A DNA stretch of 64,000 nucleotides from Prevotella ihumii. GTDB taxonomy: Bacteria; Bacteroidota; Bacteroidia; Bacteroidales; Bacteroidaceae. Location: NCBI RefSeq assembly GCF_900155655.1, contig NZ_LT706987.1, forward strand, positions 1,116,701-1,180,700, written 5' to 3'. Positions within the stretch are counted from its first letter, which is position 1. Each line of letters opens with the position of its first letter. Below, piece by piece: positions 25,150 through 35,800 of the stretch. The notes under the pieces were generated by a model. It worked only from the letters and a program-made list of their open reading frames with translations. It was not told the DNA's origin and did not search any database. A program made the translations under genes and the position numbers.

Positions 25150-27731
25150 CAAAAAAAATATGGACTTTTCTCTTAGCAAGCATCATTGTTGGCAACACGA
25201 GCGCACAAAAGAATAACTACTCGTGGGGAAAAGCAGAATATAAAGGAAAGGTGTGGGTGGAGAATACATCACGCCCCAATACTATATCAAACGGACTAAA
25301 TGGTAGGCACTTATCTATTTGGGCATCGCACGGAAGATTTTATGACATTAATAAAGGAACGTGGAGATGGCAGCGACCAAACTTGTTTGGAACTACCGAA
25401 GATTTATTCACACAAACGATAGTTATACCCTACTTGTTTCCAATGTTGGAAAACGCAGGGGCTGTAGTGGTTTCACCACGAGAAAGAGATTGGCAAAAGA
25501 ATGAAGTAATTGTCGATAATGATAATGCTAAAACATATTATAAAGAAACAAACGATAAGAAAAAATGGGAAAAAGCTGATGCGATAGGCTTTGCTTATCA
25601 TAACGGCAACTATCAAGATGGTGAAAACCCATTCTCTGCAGGTACTACTCGAAAAATTAAAAGCAGAAAAAAAAGAAGCCGACTGAGTTTCATTTCTTAT
25701 CAACCTGTTATACTTGAAGATGGTTCGTATGCAGTATATGTAAGCTATCCAACCGTGAAAAAGAGCGTAGACGATGCTGAATACATCGTCTTTCATAAAG
25801 GACAAGAAACACATTTTAGGGTAAATCAACAAATGGGAGGTGGAACTTGGGTTTACTTAGGTACATTTGAGTTCGACCGTGGGTGTAACATCTTCAACCG
25901 TGTAATCTTAACCAATCATAGCAAAAAGAAAGGTTTTGTTACCGCAGATGCTGTGCGTTTTGGCGGAGGAATGGGAAACATTGTGCGAGGCGGACGCAAT
26001 AGTGGATTGCCAAGAACGCTTGAAGGCGCACGATACTATACGCAATGGGCTGGTGCACCTACAGAGGTGGTAAGCAAAAGCAATGGCACTAACGACTATA
26101 ACGACGACATCAATACGCGCTCGCTCTATACCAATTGGCTTGCAGGTGGATCGTCTTACATTCCAAATAAAGATGGTAAGCGTGTACCTATCGAGCTTTC
26201 GATTGGTGTACATAGCGATGCTGGAGTAAAAAATGATGATTCCATAGTGGGAACATTGACTATTTGCACCACACAAAATGGAAATCCAACGCTCGGAACA
26301 GGACTTCCACGCTCGGTCTCATACACTTTTGCAAGTCAAATTTTGGCAAATGTGAAGCGAGACATCGAAAATACATTCAGAAAAGAATGGAATACGCGTG
26401 GTGTAAAAGACGCTAATTATAGCGAAACACGACTTCCTGAAGTGCCATCTGCCATTATAGAAACGCTTTCGCATCAAAACTTTGGCGATTTAAGATTAGC
26501 GCAAGACCCTAATTTCAAGTTTACGCTCGCTCGTTCTATCTATAAAAGTGTTTTACGCTTTACAGCTTTGATGCACAAGACATCATACTGTGTACAGCCA
26601 TTAGCACCCAACAACTTTAGAATAGAATACATCTCAAAGGATAAAATACGATTAAAATGGAATGCTGTAAACGACCCATTAGAGTCCACAGCTAAACCTT
26701 CATCGTACAATGTATATATGGCGACGGGCACAAGTGGCTTTGACAATGGCACAAACGTGTCAAGCAACAAGTTTGAAATTACGTTAGAACCTAATGTTAT
26801 TTACAATTTCAAAATTACAGCTTGCAACAGTGGTGGAGAAAGTTTCCCTACTGAAGTACTCTCAGCATATCGCAGCGAAGGCGCAAAACAAACCCTTCTT
26901 ATCGCAAATGGCTTCCACCGCCTTACCTCACCTGAGATTATCAACAATATAAGTGAGCAAGGTTTCAATCTTGAGGCTGACCCAGGGATTAGCTATGGTG
27001 CAACTGCTGGTTGGTGTGGTAGACAGAGTAACTTTGATAAAACACAAGCGGGCAAAGAAGGACCTACAGCTTTGGGGTATTCGGGCGATGAATTGATAGG
27101 TAAATTTATAGCAGGAAACAACTTCAACTACGTAACAACACACGCTGAAGCATTAATTTCGTCAGGTAGATATAATGTTGTAAGCTGCTCAAGTGAAGCT
27201 ATTGAAAATTCGCTCATCGACCTATCAAAGTATGCAATGGTAGACTTGGCACTTGGATTAGAGAAGAATGATGGCAGAAGTCTTGTTTATTACAAAGCTT
27301 TACGCCCACAAATGCAAAATAAACTTGCATCTTATCTTCGCAAAAATGGACGTCTTCTCATCTCAGGAGCCTACGTCGCATCTGATATGAACACAGAACA
27401 AGAACGTCAATGGCTATCAACCAACCTTAAAATAAAAGGTTTGGGAAGCAATCAAAACAACTATAGCTCGGTAATAACAGGCTTAGGGCTAAATTTTGAT
27501 GTATATCGCACCATTAACGAACAACATTATGGAGCTTATTCACCTGATATGATACATCCTGTAGGTAGTGCTTTCAGTGCTATGACATACAGCGATAAAT
27601 CGTGTGCTGCCGTGGCATACAAAGGTACAGACAATAGAACATTTACAATGGCTATACCTTTTGAATGTATAAAAGACAAGGCTTTGCAAAAGAAAATTAT
27701 GAGGGGTATAGTATCATTCTTGCTCAAATAA
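25146..27731 (+). CDS. Golvesin-domain exported protein ('xanthan lyase'-like amidase)
   Basis: An 861-residue exported protein with signal peptide 1-21 (TFLLASIIVGNTSAQ). Residues about 180-273 form a golvesin/xanthan-lyase carbohydrate-associated domain (YAVYVSYPTVKKSVDDAEYI; ADAVRFGGGMG). A region with HSDAG near 359 and IIETLSHQNFGD near 435 is reminiscent of N-acetylmuramoyl amidase folds. A fibronectin type III-like domain lies at about 485-575, then a ~280-residue C-terminal domain. The annotation 'xanthan lyase' common in this phylum is unlikely to describe the real substrate. Peptidoglycan or surface glycan is more likely. Confidence 0.8.
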   Translation: MTKKIWTFLLASIIVGNTSAQKNNYSWGKAEYKGKVWVENTSRPNTISNGLNGRHLSIWASHGRFYDINKGTWRWQRPNLFGTTEDLFTQTIVIPYLFPMLENAGAVVVSPRERDWQKNEVIVDNDNAKTYYKETNDKKKWEKADAIGFAYHNGNYQDGENPFSAGTTRKIKSRKKRSRLSFISYQPVILEDGSYAVYVSYPTVKKSVDDAEYIVFHKGQETHFRVNQQMGGGTWVYLGTFEFDRGCNIFNRVILTNHSKKKGFVTADAVRFGGGMGNIVRGGRNSGLPRTLEGARYYTQWAGAPTEVVSKSNGTNDYNDDINTRSLYTNWLAGGSSYIPNKDGKRVPIELSIGVHSDAGVKNDDSIVGTLTICTTQNGNPTLGTGLPRSVSYTFASQILANVKRDIENTFRKEWNTRGVKDANYSETRLPEVPSAIIETLSHQNFGDLRLAQDPNFKFTLARSIYKSVLRFTALMHKTSYCVQPLAPNNFRIEYISKDKIRLKWNAVNDPLESTAKPSSYNVYMATGTSGFDNGTNVSSNKFEITLEPNVIYNFKITACNSGGESFPTEVLSAYRSEGAKQTLLIANGFHRLTSPEIINNISEQGFNLEADPGISYGATAGWCGRQSNFDKTQAGKEGPTALGYSGDELIGKFIAGNNFNYVTTHAEALISSGRYNVVSCSSEAIENSLIDLSKYAMVDLALGLEKNDGRSLVYYKALRPQMQNKLASYLRKNGRLLISGAYVASDMNTEQERQWLSTNLKIKGLGSNQNNYSSVITGLGLNFDVYRTINEQHYGAYSPDMIHPVGSAFSAMTYSDKSCAAVAYKGTDNRTFTMAIPFECIKDKALQKKIMRGIVSFLLK

Positions 27732-27771
27732 GTCCAAAAGTTGTGAATATTACATTACAGAAATAGAAATA

Positions 27772-29376
27772 CCTTAATTCCGCAGTATTTTTTCTTGTGA
27801 GAAAATTTTATATGTTGAGATGTCTTTTTGGGGCTCTATATGTTGATATGAGGTGCTTCGGTGTTTTTGGGGTCTTTTCTAAGCATAAAATCCCCCACCC
27901 AAACCAATGGGGAAGTATGAAAAACCACAAAAAATGATGTTTATTCAATAAAGACCTCAGCGTAGTAGTTTTTATTTGTATATAGGTTCAGAACGTTCTG
28001 CCTTCCAGTGCGCACCCATTTTGCTGGTACGTTGACAAAATGGAGGATAAAGGCTTTCAGCCTGCTTGTCTTTTTCAACGGCTTGACCTTATCGCTGATA
28101 TGACGGACGAGATAGAGATAGAAGTTCTTCAGCATGGCGGTAACCATCATAAAAACCATATTCTCAGCCATAAAGGAAAAGGGCAGATGTGACCATCCGA
28201 AGTCATTGTTCTGTATGTCGAAGTTCTTTTCGCTTGCTCCACGCTCATTATAAAATGTAATGATGTCTTTCTCGGTAGACATCCAGTTATTGGTGAGGAT
28301 ACAGCGGTATGTGTATATTACTCCGAACATATCTGTCTGTTGCTTGCCATCCTTGTCTTTCAAAGGACTACGCTGTACGACAAGCCTGTATGACTTTCCT
28401 TCTATTAAGTTGTCTATGCTGACGGAGGTGACATCGCATCTCTCATAATCAACCTCAACACTCTTCCATTCTTTCAGCTGGCGGAAGTCCTCGTGTCGGC
28501 TGCCGCAGTTGGCAGCACGTATATAGAACGTGTTGCAGCGCTGCTCTACGGTTTGGATAATTTCCTTTGAGAACGATCCGCAATCAGCACGGAAACGCTC
28601 TATTACCACACCAAGTTCTGAGGTTACACGGTCCATAATGCGACGGAGCGTGTCTTCTTGATGGAATCTCACATTGGTGTTTCCGTCACGATTCTCACCT
28701 CCGACTATGATTCCCCCAATGGAAGCCCAACCAGGGAAATAGCCAAAATCCTGCTTGTAAGAATATTTTGCATCGAACTTGTGGGCTGGAATAAACTGGT
28801 GATCAAAGTCTAAGTCAACATGACTGCCCACCTTTATAAGCCCCATTCTTCGTATCATCCGTAAAAGTAAGGTATTCAACTTTTCTGCTGTGTTGAAACT
28901 ATACGACTTGTCGGAGGTCTTGCTCTTATAGACAATATTTTTCTCGGTAAGCTCCTTTAGTCCGCGCCCCACAGTGTCGGCACCGGGTAACAGCGTATCA
29001 GGTCTTTGCTTGAACTGCCCAATAAGCGCATTGATGTCCTCAAGGCATTCTCCACCACAAAGGTAACTGAAGAAGAGAGATCCAAAAATACTTCCATAAC
29101 AGAATGCTTTGCCGCTACTTCCACGTTTGCCCAATACAGATTCGGTAAGTTTTTCAAAGCCCAACTTTGAGAAAACGTCCATAATATGATAAATTCCACC
29201 GAAAGAAGTGATATTCTCGTTTTTAATTGCTACCTTTGCCATATCAGTTTTTTTTGCTTACTTGTTATGTTTACAGCACCAAGATAGGTGAAATTTCTGA
29301 CATATCCAAGTGTTTTGAGAACTTTGTTTCTCAGGCACTTGGAGTTCTTACAAGAATTTATGCTGCGGAATTAAGG
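27772..29376 (-). mobile_element. IS1380-family insertion sequence, intact
   Basis: A 1605-bp element bounded by inverted repeats: CCTTAATTCCGCAGTAT at 27772-27788 and its near-perfect reverse complement ATGCTGCGGAATTAAGG ending at 29376. Both sides are flanked by a direct repeat AAATA (27767-27771 and 29377-29381), a 5-bp target duplication. A single full-length transposase gene lies inside. The perfect target duplication suggests recent insertion. It separates the golvesin-protein operon from the small gene at 29395. Confidence 0.93.
27941..29242 (-). CDS. IS1380-family transposase
   Basis: A 433-residue DDE transposase. The RNase H-like core carries SHVDLDFDHQFIPA with the first Asp, VIERFRADCGSFSKEII with the second, and FYNERGASEKNFDIQNNDFGW with the Y-(2)-R-(3)-E-like signature of the IS4/IS1380 group. 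C-terminal FVNVPAKWVRTGRQ is shared with the remnant at 685-861. Full length with no frameshift, so probably active. Confidence 0.93.
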   Translation of the reverse strand: MAKVAIKNENITSFGGIYHIMDVFSKLGFEKLTESVLGKRGSSGKAFCYGSIFGSLFFSYLCGGECLEDINALIGQFKQRPDTLLPGADTVGRGLKELTEKNIVYKSKTSDKSYSFNTAEKLNTLLLRMIRRMGLIKVGSHVDLDFDHQFIPAHKFDAKYSYKQDFGYFPGWASIGGIIVGGENRDGNTNVRFHQEDTLRRIMDRVTSELGVVIERFRADCGSFSKEIIQTVEQRCNTFYIRAANCGSRHEDFRQLKEWKSVEVDYERCDVTSVSIDNLIEGKSYRLVVQRSPLKDKDGKQQTDMFGVIYTYRCILTNNWMSTEKDIITFYNERGASEKNFDIQNNDFGWSHLPFSFMAENMVFMMVTAMLKNFYLYLVRHISDKVKPLKKTSRLKAFILHFVNVPAKWVRTGRQNVLNLYTNKNYYAEVFIE

Positions 29377-29394
29377 AAATATAAGGAGGTAGAT

Positions 29395-29718
29395 ATGTAT
29401 AAAATTCAAGCAAACGCTTCAGGAACAAGAAGTATAAACATAACAAGTGAACATCTTGAAACCATCAAGAAATATGCTTTACTTACAAATCTTGAAAACT
29501 CAACAGGAGTTATTGACGAAGAAGTATTGCTCAAATTGAAACTCACCATACGTAGTTTACTTGAAACAGAGGCAGGAAGAGACAAAGCTCTCTTAGACCT
29601 TTGCTTGGATGTGGTATATCATCAAGATATGAAAGCTTTAGGATTGAAAAATCTTATCACACTCTATAAAGAGTATGCTCAAAATCATAACACAACAGAA
29701 GATGCTGAGTTGGAGTAA
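29395..29718 (+). CDS. Conserved hypothetical protein, 107 residues
   Basis: The start is set at 29395 because AAGGAGG lies 7 bases before this ATG and upstream codons belong to the IS1380 end. The protein is soluble and helical (INITSEHLETIKKYALLTNL; VLLKLKLTIRSLLETEAG) with an acidic tail. No family recognised. The IS1380 right end is 18 bases upstream, so its native promoter has been displaced and it now depends on read-through or an IS-borne promoter. The YgiQ gene follows 27 bases later. Confidence 0.65.
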   Translation: MYKIQANASGTRSINITSEHLETIKKYALLTNLENSTGVIDEEVLLKLKLTIRSLLETEAGRDKALLDLCLDVVYHQDMKALGLKNLITLYKEYAQNHNTTEDAELE

Positions 29719-29745
29719 CTTAACAATAAAATCTGAAGAAGAAAA

Positions 29746-31824
29746 TTGAACTACAATAATAAAAAAGATAAGCGAACAGAGAATAAAAATCGTACATCTC
29801 AAACCAAAAACTCTCAACCAAGAGAGAAAAAAACAGGAGAAAAAAGACAAGAAAGACCCAATACTCAATCGGTATCACGATATAAACTCACCGACTTCTT
29901 ACCAACTACAAAGAAAGAAGTGGAACTTAGAAAATGGGATGAGCTCGATATTATCCTATTTTCAGGTGATGCGTATATCGACCACCCCGCATTTGGAGCA
30001 GCTGTAATAGGGCGAACACTCGAAGCAGCGGGTTATAAAGTAGCTATCGTACCACAACCCGACTGGCACGGAGACTATAGAGATTTCAAGAAGTTGGGCA
30101 AACCCCGACTTTATTTTGGTATAGCTCCTGGCGCAATGGACTCGATGGTAAACAAATATACTGCCAATCGTCGTTTGCGTTCAGAAGATGCTTACTCCCC
30201 TGACGGTCGACACGACCTTCGACCAGAATACCCTACCATTGTTTATTCACAGATTTTGCGCAAGCTTTATCCCGATGTACCAATTGTCTTAGGAGGTATT
30301 GAGGCGTCATTACGTCGACTTACCCATTACGACTATTGGAAGGATAGCTTGCGCAAAAGTATTTTATGCGATTCAGGTGCCGACCTCATCATCTACGGAA
30401 TGGGCGAAAAGCAAATCGTAGCTATTGCACAAGAACTTGAAAATGGAAAGAGTATAAAAGACATCAAAGATGTGCCACAAACGGTTTATCTATGCAAGGA
30501 AGCTGATATTCCCAACGGCATAACCGAAAACGATATAGTGTTGCACTCGCACGAGGAATGTTTGCATAACAAGAAAGCACAATCGGAGAATTTCAAGCAC
30601 ATCGAAGAGGAGTCAAACAAGAAGCACGCACAGCGCATACTTCAAGCAGTAGACAATGTGTACACTGTTGTAAATCCTCCCTACCCCACAATGAGCACCG
30701 CCGAAGTTGATGCTACATACGATTTACCTTACACACGTGAGCCTCATCCCAAATACAACGGAAAAGTGATACCTGCATACGAGATGATAAAGTTCAGCGT
30801 AAATATCCATCGCGGTTGCTTTGGTGGTTGCGCTTTTTGTACTATTTCGGCTCATCAAGGCAAGTTTATTGCTAGTCGTTCTAAGGAAAGTATTATAAAA
30901 GAAGTAAAACAAGTTACGCAAATGCCTGGCTTTAAGGGCTATTTATCCGACCTTGGCGGTCCATCTGCAAATATGTATGGTATGGAAGGACGAAATCTCA
31001 AAGCCTGCGAACGCTGCAAACGCCCAAGCTGTATCAATCCTGATATATGCCCCAACCTCAACACCGACCATTCTAAACTACTCGATATATACAGAAGTGT
31101 AGACGCATTGCCTGGAATAAAAAAGAGTTTTATAGGCTCTGGTGTGCGTTACGACTTACTATTGCATAAGAGTAAAGACGAAAAAGCAAACCAATCTACT
31201 CAAGAGTACACCCACGAACTGATAAAAAACCACGTAAGTGGACGCCTTAAGATAGCCCCTGAACACACCTCGGACCGTGTGCTAAAATTGATGCGAAAGC
31301 CATCTTTCCAACAATTTTATGCCTTCAAACGCATCTTCGACAAGATAAATAAGGAGGAAAATCTACGACAACAAATCATTCCATACTTCATTTCTTCACA
31401 CCCTGGGTGCAAGGAAGAAGACATGGCAGAACTTGCTGTGATAACTAAGGGACTTGATTTCCACCTTGAACAGGTGCAAGATTTTACCCCTACCCCAATG
31501 ACTGTAGCTACCGAAACTTGGTATTCTGGCTTTGAGCCTTACACTCTTGAGCCCATCTTCTCTGCCAAAACACCACGCGAGAAATTGGCTCAACGACAAT
31601 TCTTTTTCTGGTATAAGAAAGAAGAACGTAAAAACATTGAGCGTGAACTAAAACGTATAGGAAGAGAAGATCTCATACCAAAGCTCTACGACAACAAGCC
31701 TTTTTATGGCAAAGTAACCTACGACCCTAAAGCTGTAGGCAGTAGCCCAACTGTAAAATCTCCCCAAAAGAAGCACAAAAACTCGCAGCGGAATGAGCCC
31801 AAACGCCCTAAACGCCGCCGATAG
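29746..31824 (+). CDS. YgiQ-family radical SAM protein
   Basis: A 692-residue radical-SAM enzyme. The N-terminal UPF0313 domain (LTDFLPTTKKEVELRKWDEL; GDAYIDHPAFGAAVIGR) precedes the cluster-binding motif C-x3-C-x2-C in VNIHRGCFGGCAFCTIS near residue 360. Then GRLKIAPEHTSDRVLKLMRK lies near 500, followed by a basic tail. The substrate is unknown. No ATG is available: a TTG at 29746 is the only start that keeps the whole conserved N-terminus. Confidence 0.9.
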   Translation: MNYNNKKDKRTENKNRTSQTKNSQPREKKTGEKRQERPNTQSVSRYKLTDFLPTTKKEVELRKWDELDIILFSGDAYIDHPAFGAAVIGRTLEAAGYKVAIVPQPDWHGDYRDFKKLGKPRLYFGIAPGAMDSMVNKYTANRRLRSEDAYSPDGRHDLRPEYPTIVYSQILRKLYPDVPIVLGGIEASLRRLTHYDYWKDSLRKSILCDSGADLIIYGMGEKQIVAIAQELENGKSIKDIKDVPQTVYLCKEADIPNGITENDIVLHSHEECLHNKKAQSENFKHIEEESNKKHAQRILQAVDNVYTVVNPPYPTMSTAEVDATYDLPYTREPHPKYNGKVIPAYEMIKFSVNIHRGCFGGCAFCTISAHQGKFIASRSKESIIKEVKQVTQMPGFKGYLSDLGGPSANMYGMEGRNLKACERCKRPSCINPDICPNLNTDHSKLLDIYRSVDALPGIKKSFIGSGVRYDLLLHKSKDEKANQSTQEYTHELIKNHVSGRLKIAPEHTSDRVLKLMRKPSFQQFYAFKRIFDKINKEENLRQQIIPYFISSHPGCKEEDMAELAVITKGLDFHLEQVQDFTPTPMTVATETWYSGFEPYTLEPIFSAKTPREKLAQRQFFFWYKKEERKNIERELKRIGREDLIPKLYDNKPFYGKVTYDPKAVGSSPTVKSPQKKHKNSQRNEPKRPKRRR

Positions 31825-31918
31825 AGTTGATGCGATATGATAGGTTAATGGTAGTTAAAATAATATTAGAATTAACTAATAATTGTAAAATATTAGAATT
31901 TCAATAAACTTTATATAT

Positions 31919-31926
31919 ACTTTTGC
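31919..31926 (+). promoter_or_regulatory. -7 box (TACTTTTG) for the DUF1573 gene
   Basis: TACTTTTG followed by CA, 34 bases upstream of the ATG. Confidence 0.65.
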
Positions 31927-31960
31927 ATCTTAAAGATAACAAATTAAAAGTTAGAAACGT

Positions 31961-32344
31961 ATGAAAAAGATTTTAATGCTAATACTTCTTTTTGTAGGAA
32001 GTCTTCATTTTGCAATGGCACAATCTGAAATAAAGTTCGATAAAGTAACCCATAATTTTGGTACTTTCTCAGAAAGCAACCCTGTGCATAAAGTGACATT
32101 TACTTTTACCAATGTAGGTACATCGCCATTGATTATCAATCAGGTTGTAGCAAGTTGTGGTTGTACCGTTCCACGCTTCGACAAGCGTCCTATTGCACCA
32201 GGTCAGAAAGGCACAATTGAGATTACTTACAATGGTCAAGGCAAATTCCCTGGGCACTTTAAGAAGACCATTACCGTACGAACCAATGGTAAAACAGAAA
32301 TGACACGCCTATATGTAGAAGGTGTTATGGAAGAGAAGAAATAA
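31961..32344 (+). CDS. DUF1573 exported protein
   Basis: A 127-residue protein with a signal peptide (MKKILMLILLFVGSLHFAMA) and one DUF1573 Ig-like (ASPM-SPD-2-Hydin-related) domain: HNFGTFSESNPVHKVTFTFT, ASCGCTVPRFDKRPIAPGQ and ITVRTNG. The two cysteines of SCGCT are conserved in the family. Secreted or periplasmic, function unknown. Monocistronic, ending in a strong terminator. Confidence 0.9.
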   Translation: MKKILMLILLFVGSLHFAMAQSEIKFDKVTHNFGTFSESNPVHKVTFTFTNVGTSPLIINQVVASCGCTVPRFDKRPIAPGQKGTIEITYNGQGKFPGHFKKTITVRTNGKTEMTRLYVEGVMEEKK

Positions 32345-32366
32345 TTATTTTAGATAAGCATAATGT

Positions 32367-32406
32367 AAAGCGAGACACTGCCCAATAGGCAAAGTCTCGC
32401 TTTTTT
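32367..32406 (+). terminator. Rho-independent terminator of the DUF1573 gene
   Basis: AAAGCGAGAC pairs with GTCTCGCTTT, followed by a run of Ts to 32406. Confidence 0.9.
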
Positions 32407-32428
32407 CGTACCAACAGTTTGCAAAAAA

Positions 32429-32761
32429 TTATCCTAACGTAGGAACTATAGCATAATAAATTACATCGTGGTCGGTCTTATTTTCAAACCAATGTTTGTG
32501 CCCATCAGGACAATAGTGCACCTGCCCCATCTTTATAACTTCCTCTACGCCATCGTAATGCACAGTTAGCTCACCGCTTACTACATACATTACCTCGAAC
32601 GAGCCCTTGTGTTCGTGCTCTCCGCTGCGTGCGCCTGGTCGCAAGGTGGAATACATAATGCGTGCTTTATCGTCTACATAGCTGCGTGTATCCAACTTTC
32701 CTTCACCGCCTTTAAAGCCTTCAATATGTTCTTCGGCTATTTTCTCAAAATCTATTATCAT
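32429..32761 (-). CDS. Cupin-domain protein
   Basis: A 110-residue single cupin. The metal-binding motif 1 is GARSGEHEHKGSFEVMYVVSG with the two His and Glu. Motif 2 is PDGHKHWFENKT. Such small cupins act as isomerases, lyases or ligand sensors; nothing here selects one. A -7 box lies at 32789-32796 (TAACTTTG leftward). Confidence 0.87.
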   Translation of the reverse strand: MIIDFEKIAEEHIEGFKGGEGKLDTRSYVDDKARIMYSTLRPGARSGEHEHKGSFEVMYVVSGELTVHYDGVEEVIKMGQVHYCPDGHKHWFENKTDHDVIYYAIVPTLG

Positions 32762-32788
32762 AATGTCTTACGTTTTTAAAGATTAAGG

Positions 32789-32796
32789 CAAAGTTA
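32789..32796 (-). promoter_or_regulatory. -7 box (TAACTTTG) for the cupin gene
   Basis: CAAAGTTA on the plus strand, 28 bases upstream of the ATG. Confidence 0.55.
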
Positions 32797-32834
32797 ATAA
32801 AAAAGGTGGAAATCTGCATCAGATTTCCACCTTT
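32797..32834 (-). terminator. Rho-independent terminator of the TonB receptor gene
   Basis: AAAGGTGGAAATCT pairs with AGATTTCCACCTTT around GCATC. Leftward it runs into a T-tract. Confidence 0.9.
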
Positions 32835-32856
32835 CTTTAGTGTGTATTGTAATTTG

Positions 32857-35800
32857 TTAGAATGTATAGCGCAATCCTAACTGACCACGCCAACGGCTGT
32901 TGTATGTATCGTAGTTGCGTGATACGTGTGTTGCATCAAACTTGAACTTGCCATTACCTTCATAGTTGAATGGGCTAAAGTAACGACCGAAGCCGTCACC
33001 ATAGGTATGTCCCCAATCCTTATTAAGCAAGTTGCCAATGTTGATAACGTCAAAGCTCAACTCCAAAGAATTGATTTGATTTGCCACTTTGAAACTGAAC
33101 TTCTGTGCAAAGTGAACATCAAAATGGTGTTCAAATGCAAGATTATCAGCATAACGATCAAAGTATTCACCGCGGTGGTTGCGCATATACGAGTCGTCAG
33201 CAATCCATTGCTTCAACAATGCACGCTGCTGTTCCTCAGTAAGCGTACCATTAAATCCTTTTCCAAGCACCTTTGTTATCAATGGATAAATGTCTTTGCT
33301 GTTGTTTACCTTAGCTGATGCAAAGTGCATTTGGTCAATTTGCGCATCGGTAGGAATAAACATAAGGTCGTTGCCACGTGCACCATCGCCATTCATATCG
33401 CCATACATCTCGATAACGTATGGTGAACCGCTACGTGCCTGATAGATAAGACCGATGGTTGTTTCCCATTGTTTCTTTGCGCCATAGCCAATGTGGTAGT
33501 AAGCACTTGCCTGCAAGCGGTGAGGCACATTGTAAGCACTGAACCCAAGTTCAGGCGCATTAGGATTAAGGTGAGTGGTATTGAACATCCAGTTGCTACT
33601 TGCCACTGACGATGAACCACTATTGATACTCATTGAGCGAGTCCAAGTATAGCTTGCCATCAAGTCGAGGCCAAAGTCGAAATGCTTTTCACCCTTCAAT
33701 GAGAGACTCACTGTGTAACCCTTATTGGTGTTATAGAGCGCGTAAACATTTGCAAATGGTGTACCCTTTGTAGTACGTTCGTACATTGGGCGATTATCCC
33801 AAGTATAACCTGTCTCTTGTCCAAAGGTCTTTCCTGTAGCCTCAACAGCAAGGTTTTTATAATAAATATCGTTCAATGTCTTAGAATAGATAGCTTCTGC
33901 TGTCCAATCAATATCCAAAGCCTTGAAGTCGAAACCGAGGTTGAACTTCAAAGTTTGCGCAAACTTAAACTTATCGTCAAACACATTAATTTCCTGACTG
34001 CCCGATGCTTTCAAGTGTTCAGCGTTAGGCAATTGTCCATTAGGATTGAGGATAAGTTCCAAACCCTTTGGATTTTGCACATCATACTTCGACATCTGAA
34101 TACCAGTGTTGGTAAAGTTGTTGCTAATCCATACGTATGGTATGCGACCTGTAAAGATACCTGCACCACCACGAAGAATATAACGGCGATCGTGATTTAT
34201 ATCCCAACGGAAGCCTACACGTGGACTCCACAAAGGTGTGCTTGAGAGCTTGTGATTGGTGCGAACACCCCAACCACGCTGTGCAGCATACGCATTGAAT
34301 GGTGCGTTTTCGGTTGGTGTGTCAAAGAAGAGAGGAATTTCCATACGCAAACCGTATGTGAACTGCAATGAAGGAGTAGCATTCCACTTGTCTTGAACAT
34401 AGAAACCCAACTGACCTGCTGAGAAAGGAGCTTTCCAACGTGGGTCGCCTGTCACTTTAGTATTAGCCATTCCGAAACGATACTGCTTGAAGTAAGCGTA
34501 TGTAGGGTCAAGATTGCCTGCCATATAATCATTGTAGTACTTATTGAAATGGTCTAAGTCGGCAAAGTTGTAAGTACCGTTTGCATCTTGAATAAAGAGG
34601 TTGGCAAACTTATAAAACTCGTTATGTGTACCGAATGTATAGGTGTGGTTACCCTTATACCAAGTGAAGTTGTCTTCAAAGGTATAGATGTCTTGATCCA
34701 ACGTGTTGGCCATTGACGAACGCTCGTTACCAATGTTCAGCGTACCACCCGTTACCTGCAACGAAACCATTGGGAAAGCTGAAGATACAGCACGTTGGTC
34801 GCGTACACGTACATAGCTTGCACGTGCCTCATTGCTCAATACAGGCGAGATGCGGCTCTGCAATTCGGCTGTGAAAGAGTGGGTTTTGCTTTCAAATGGA
34901 TAATAGTAGTGGTTATCGTTCAATGATGATGCACCACTTACATTGTTCAACTGCTTTGCATCAACCAAACTCCAACGCAAAGAGAACTTGTTAAAGTCGT
35001 TGATATTCCAGTCTATCTTTGCACCATATTTCTTGCTCTTGGTATAAATATCAGGATTGCCAAAAGCACCTGTATAGTCGTATCCCTGCTTAGCAGCCAT
35101 TTCCTTCACTTTAGCCAAAACGCCATCAGCCTCGTCTGCCAACACACGTGAACCATCTTGACGATAGCCATTTATATTAGGATATTTCTTGTTGGCATCT
35201 TCATAGTTGACAAAGAAGAAGAGTTTGTCTTTAATGATAGGGCCGCCAAGGGTCAAACCCCATTGGTATTCTTGCTGCTCTTGATACTTAGGCGCATAGC
35301 CTGTACCATCAGCAAATGGGTAGTGTGCGCCAATAAGGTTTTGGTTGTTGCCGAAGCCATACAAACTACCGTGGAACTTATTTGTTCCCGACTTGGTTAT
35401 AGCATTGATAGCACCACCTGTGAAACCACTTTGGCGAACATCGAAAGGAGCTACGTTAATCTGGATTTGCTCAATAGTTTCCATCGAAACAGGCTGTGTA
35501 CCAGCTTGTCCACCATTAGAACCATCGGCAGCAAGGCCGAACACGTCGTTGTTCATAGCACCATCTATCATAAACGAGTTGTAACGATTGCTTGTACCAG
35601 CAAACGACATTGCACCATTGCTTGATGTGGTAAGCTGTGGATTAAGACGAGCTACGTCGGCTATGCCGTGTGTAATACTTGGTATCTCGGCTATCTGGCG
35701 TGCATTCAAACTTTGTGCAGCACCATTCTTTGTGCCGTTCACACCAGCTTTGCCGCTTACTACAACCTCCTGAAGCTCTTTAGAGTCTTGCTCCATTGTA

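Noticed and set aside
27895..27940. GC-rich stretch beside the IS1380 transposase 3' end taken as a terminal inverted repeat
   Set aside because: The true inverted repeat pair is CCTTAATTCCGCAG at 27772 and 29376, confirmed by the 5-bp duplication.
29227..29394. Longer N-terminus for the 107-residue protein
   Set aside because: These codons lie in the IS1380 end; a good ribosome-binding site precedes the ATG at 29395.
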